From an uncultured Tolumonas sp. (GTDB lineage: Bacteria; Pseudomonadota; Gammaproteobacteria; Enterobacterales; Aeromonadaceae), in contig NZ_OY829944.1 in the NCBI RefSeq assembly GCF_963556105.2, positions 305,001 to 369,000 on the forward strand: DNA of 64,000 nucleotides. The letters run 5' to 3'. The position numbers were made by a program, and so were the translations under genes. Positions 61,284 through 64,000 of this stretch are shown one piece after another. The first letter of the stretch is position 1. Every line of letters begins with the position of its first letter. Below the pieces are notes generated by a model. It saw only the letters and a list, made by a program, of their open reading frames with translations. It had not been told where the DNA came from and did no database searches.

Positions 61284-64000
61284 ATGATCTCATCGCATGC
61301 CATTCCTTTACCGTTATTACTGTCTGATTTAGCGAATAAGCAGTGGCAACGCCTGCTGGAGCGGGCGAACGCAGAACAGCAAAGCCTGTTTTTATCCCAT
61401 CAACCGATGTTATTACGCCTGCTGGCACTCTCTGATTTTGTTGCCGAAGCAGTGATAAGTTCCCCAACGATGCTGGCCGAGATGCTGACCCGTGAGTGCT
61501 ATTTACAAGCACAACGGAGTGTCGATTATCCGCAGCAATTACACACTGCGTTGCAAGCGGCGGATAGTGAAGAGAGCCTGAAGCGGGTTTTACGGCAATT
61601 CCGCCGTCACCATATGGTGTTGATTGCCTGGCGCGAATTGCTGGGTTTTGCGGAAGTGGAAGAGAGTTTTACTCATCTGTCGTTGCTGGCGGAAAGTCTG
61701 ATTGTCGCGGCGTACGACTGGCTGTATGCCAAGATGTGTCGTGAAGTCGGTACGCCGATTGGGCGCGACAGCGGTGAACCACAACGCATGCTGATTTTCG
61801 GCATGGGTAAGCTCGGTGGTGGTGAGCTGAATTTTTCCTCTGATATTGATCTGATCTTTGCTTATCCGGAACGCGGTGCCACGCAAGGTGGGCGGCGTGA
61901 GTTGGATAACCAATCGTTTTTTACCCGCTTAGGTCAGCAGTTGATCAATGCGTTGCATCAGCAAACGGCCGATGGTCAGGTGTATCGGGTGGATATGCGT
62001 CTGCGCCCGTTTGGTGATTCCGGCCCCTTGGTCGCCAGTTTTGCCGCACTGGAAGAGTATTATCAGCAGCATGGCCGGAACTGGGAGCGTTACGCCATGG
62101 TGAAAGCGCGTCTGATGGGGCCGGAAAATGACGATGGCCGTTATCTGATGCAGATGCTCAAACCGTTCATTTATCGTCGTTATGTCGATTTTGGTGCCAT
62201 TGATGCACTGCGCAAAATGAAAGCCATGATTGTCGCGGAAGTGCGTCGCAAAGGCTTAACAGACAACATTAAGCTGGGGGCGGGCGGCATCCGCGACGTC
62301 GAGTTTATCGTGCAGGCGCATCAGCTGATCCGCGGTGGTCGTGAACCCGGATTGCAGGTGCGGCATATGCCTGCAGCGCTAAAAGCCTTACAGCAACACC
62401 ATGTGCTGACCGATGATGAATATTCGACGCTCTTTTCCGGTTATCGTTATTTACGCCGCGTCGAAAATATTCTGCAGGAAATTGCCGATCAGCAAACCCA
62501 GACCTTACCGGATAACGATCGTGATCGGCTGCGGCTGACGGTGGCGATGGGTTATGCCACTTGGGATGCTTTTGCACAAGCGCTGGAACAGGTGTTGGTA
62601 TCGATCAGTCAGCTGTTCCGGCAAGTGATTGGCGAGCAAGAAGAACAAGAATCTGATGTGCCGAGCATCTGGCAGGATATGTGGCACAGCCATCTGCCTG
62701 CCGATGATCTCGTACCGCTGCTGCAACAGCAAAATGTAGTGGAAGCGGAGAAATTAGCCACTGAGTTAACGCAATTACGCGACGAATGTCTGCACCGCCC
62801 AATTGGTCCACAAGGGCGCGAGGCATTAGGCAAACTGATGCCACGGTTGCTGAGTCAGCTGGTGCAAGATGCCGCACCGACAGAACTGTTGAGCCGGATC
62901 CGTAAAATATTACTGCATATCGCCACCCGTTCAGCCTACCTGCAATTGCTGGCGGAGAACCCTGGTGCGCTGAAACAACTGTTGAAGCTGTGCGCGGCGA
63001 CCCCGCTGGTGGCGGAACAGCTGGCGCGTTATCCGGTGCTGCTGGACGAATTACTCGATCCGGCTCAGCTGTATAACCCAACACCGCTCGATCAATATCG
63101 GGATGAGTTACGCCAATATTTGCTGCGCGTGCCGGAAGATGATGTGGAGCAACAGATGGAAGCGCTGCGCCAGTTTAAGCAGATCCAGCTGTTGAAGATT
63201 GTTGCGGCGGATATCGCCGGCGCGTTGCCGCTGATGAAGGTGAGTGATCACCTGACCTGGCTGGCAGAAGCTTTGTTGACGGAAGTAGTTAATCAGGCAT
63301 GGGCTCAGCTAACCGCGAAACACGGCGTGCCGCCGTTGACCGCCAAAACGGGTGAGAAAAATTTTGCCGTGATTGCGTATGGCAAGCTGGGTGGCATTGA
63401 GCTGGGTTATGGCTCCGATCTTGATTTGGTCTTCCTGCATGGTGGCGATCACGATGGTTACACCGTGGGGGATAAACCGGTCAATGTGCGGCAGTTTTAC
63501 GTGCGCTTAGCGCAGAAAATCATTCATTTATTCAGCGCCCGCACGCCATCCGGCATGTTGTATGAAGTTGATATGCGCCTGCGGCCGTCCGGCGATTCGG
63601 GTATGTTGGTGTCATCGGTGGCGGCTTATGAACACTATTTATTGCACGAAGCGTGGGTCTGGGAACACCAGGCGTTGGTGCGTTCTCGCGCGGTGTATGG
63701 CGATGCGAGCTTACTGGCTGACTTTGAGCGTGTACGGGCTGCGGTGTTGAGTCAGCCACGCGAGATCCACACACTGGCAAAATCGGTTGCCGATATGCGC
63801 GACAAGATGCGCAAACACCTGTTACGTGGCACTGCCGAGCAGTTTGATTTAAAACAGGGCGCAGGTGGCATGAACGAGATCGAGTTTATTGCCCAGTTTC
63901 TGGTGCTGGCCTATGCGCAACAACAACCGGTTTTGTTAACGCGCTGGTCGGATAATGTGCGCATCTTTGAATCGTGTGTGGCTGCCGGTCTGCTGACCGA
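61284..64000 (+). CDS. glnE: Glutamine synthetase adenylyltransferase/deadenylase GlnE, 3' cut off
   Basis: I read this frame from ATG 61284 (MISSHAIPLPLLLSDLANKQ) to the window end, about 905 residues of the usual 945. Two nucleotidyltransferase domains are present: the N-terminal deadenylase with FGMGKLGGGELNFSSDIDLI, and the C-terminal adenylylase with AYGKLGGIELGYGSDLDLVF. A helical regulatory region lies between them, containing LTDNIKLGAGGIRDVEF. GlnE attaches AMP to or removes it from glutamine synthetase under the control of P-II (glnB, 53212). It continues beyond the window. Confidence 0.96.
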   Translation, partial: MISSHAIPLPLLLSDLANKQWQRLLERANAEQQSLFLSHQPMLLRLLALSDFVAEAVISSPTMLAEMLTRECYLQAQRSVDYPQQLHTALQAADSEESLKRVLRQFRRHHMVLIAWRELLGFAEVEESFTHLSLLAESLIVAAYDWLYAKMCREVGTPIGRDSGEPQRMLIFGMGKLGGGELNFSSDIDLIFAYPERGATQGGRRELDNQSFFTRLGQQLINALHQQTADGQVYRVDMRLRPFGDSGPLVASFAALEEYYQQHGRNWERYAMVKARLMGPENDDGRYLMQMLKPFIYRRYVDFGAIDALRKMKAMIVAEVRRKGLTDNIKLGAGGIRDVEFIVQAHQLIRGGREPGLQVRHMPAALKALQQHHVLTDDEYSTLFSGYRYLRRVENILQEIADQQTQTLPDNDRDRLRLTVAMGYATWDAFAQALEQVLVSISQLFRQVIGEQEEQESDVPSIWQDMWHSHLPADDLVPLLQQQNVVEAEKLATELTQLRDECLHRPIGPQGREALGKLMPRLLSQLVQDAAPTELLSRIRKILLHIATRSAYLQLLAENPGALKQLLKLCAATPLVAEQLARYPVLLDELLDPAQLYNPTPLDQYRDELRQYLLRVPEDDVEQQMEALRQFKQIQLLKIVAADIAGALPLMKVSDHLTWLAEALLTEVVNQAWAQLTAKHGVPPLTAKTGEKNFAVIAYGKLGGIELGYGSDLDLVFLHGGDHDGYTVGDKPVNVRQFYVRLAQKIIHLFSARTPSGMLYEVDMRLRPSGDSGMLVSSVAAYEHYLLHEAWVWEHQALVRSRAVYGDASLLADFERVRAAVLSQPREIHTLAKSVADMRDKMRKHLLRGTAEQFDLKQGAGGMNEIEFIAQFLVLAYAQQQPVLLTRWSDNVRIFESCVAAGLLT

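Overview
The window is a contiguous piece of a gammaproteobacterial chromosome. Gene orders match the Enterobacteria/Vibrio/Aeromonas group: rpsP-rimM-trmD-rplS, ribF-ileS-lspA-ispH, kdsD-kdsC-lptC-lptA-lptB-rpoN-hpf-ptsN-rapZ-npr opposite mlaFEDCB-ibaG-murA, and zapG-degQ-degS opposite rplM-rpsI. The protein sequences look closest to the Aeromonadales, and Tolumonas is a reasonable guess. That guess rests on recognition, not on a database search. Apart from the pilus region, this is core chromosome with no phage, insertion sequence or CRISPR array that I can see.

Layout. 1-2922: the 3' part of an rRNA operon (23S, 5S), followed directly by the rpsP operon (3140-5102). 5155-10235: a small CBM48 protein, mutH, rppH, ptsP and thyA. 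10462-12911: nhaA-nhaR and a YgaV/SqrR-like ArsR regulator. 12985-20342: rpsT (UUG start), murJ, ribF, ileS, lspA and ispH, with fkpB missing from its usual place. 20571-32876: the most unusual region, holding two tandem but divergent sets of type IV pilus minor pilins plus PilY1. Set 1 is fimT-pilV-pilW-pilX-pilY1-pilE, in which pilE carries a one-base frameshift. Set 2 is pilE-like, pilV, pilW, pilX and a short PilY1, followed by an oppositely oriented fimT. 32996-37158: lgt, then metE and metR divergently arranged around recognisable MetJ and MetR sites. 37168-43963: nitrogen-PTS genes, rpoN, LPS-export and KDO genes. 44134-48715: the Mla lipid transport operon, ibaG and murA. 48768-51791: degS, degQ and zapG. 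52158-55189: rplM-rpsI with a structured leader, glnB, a lytic-transglycosylase-like lipoprotein, luxS and rraB. 55265-56107: a pirin. 56221-61133: a metal (probably zinc) uptake operon divergent from zur, around a near-consensus Zur box. The operon begins with a 43-residue membrane ORF and ends with a DUF1007/NicO pair. 61284-64000: glnE, cut off by the window end.

How genes work together. PtsP (EI-Ntr), NPr and EIIA-Ntr form the complete nitrogen phosphotransfer chain, and RapZ and sigma-54 lie in the same cluster. GlnB and GlnE are both nitrogen-status components. KdsD, KdsC, LptC/A/B and the Mla system all serve the outer membrane, as Lgt and LspA serve lipoprotein maturation. MurJ and MurA act in peptidoglycan precursor synthesis. 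The pilus genes would build the tip-priming complex of type IV pili, and the duplicated set suggests two alternative tip complexes.
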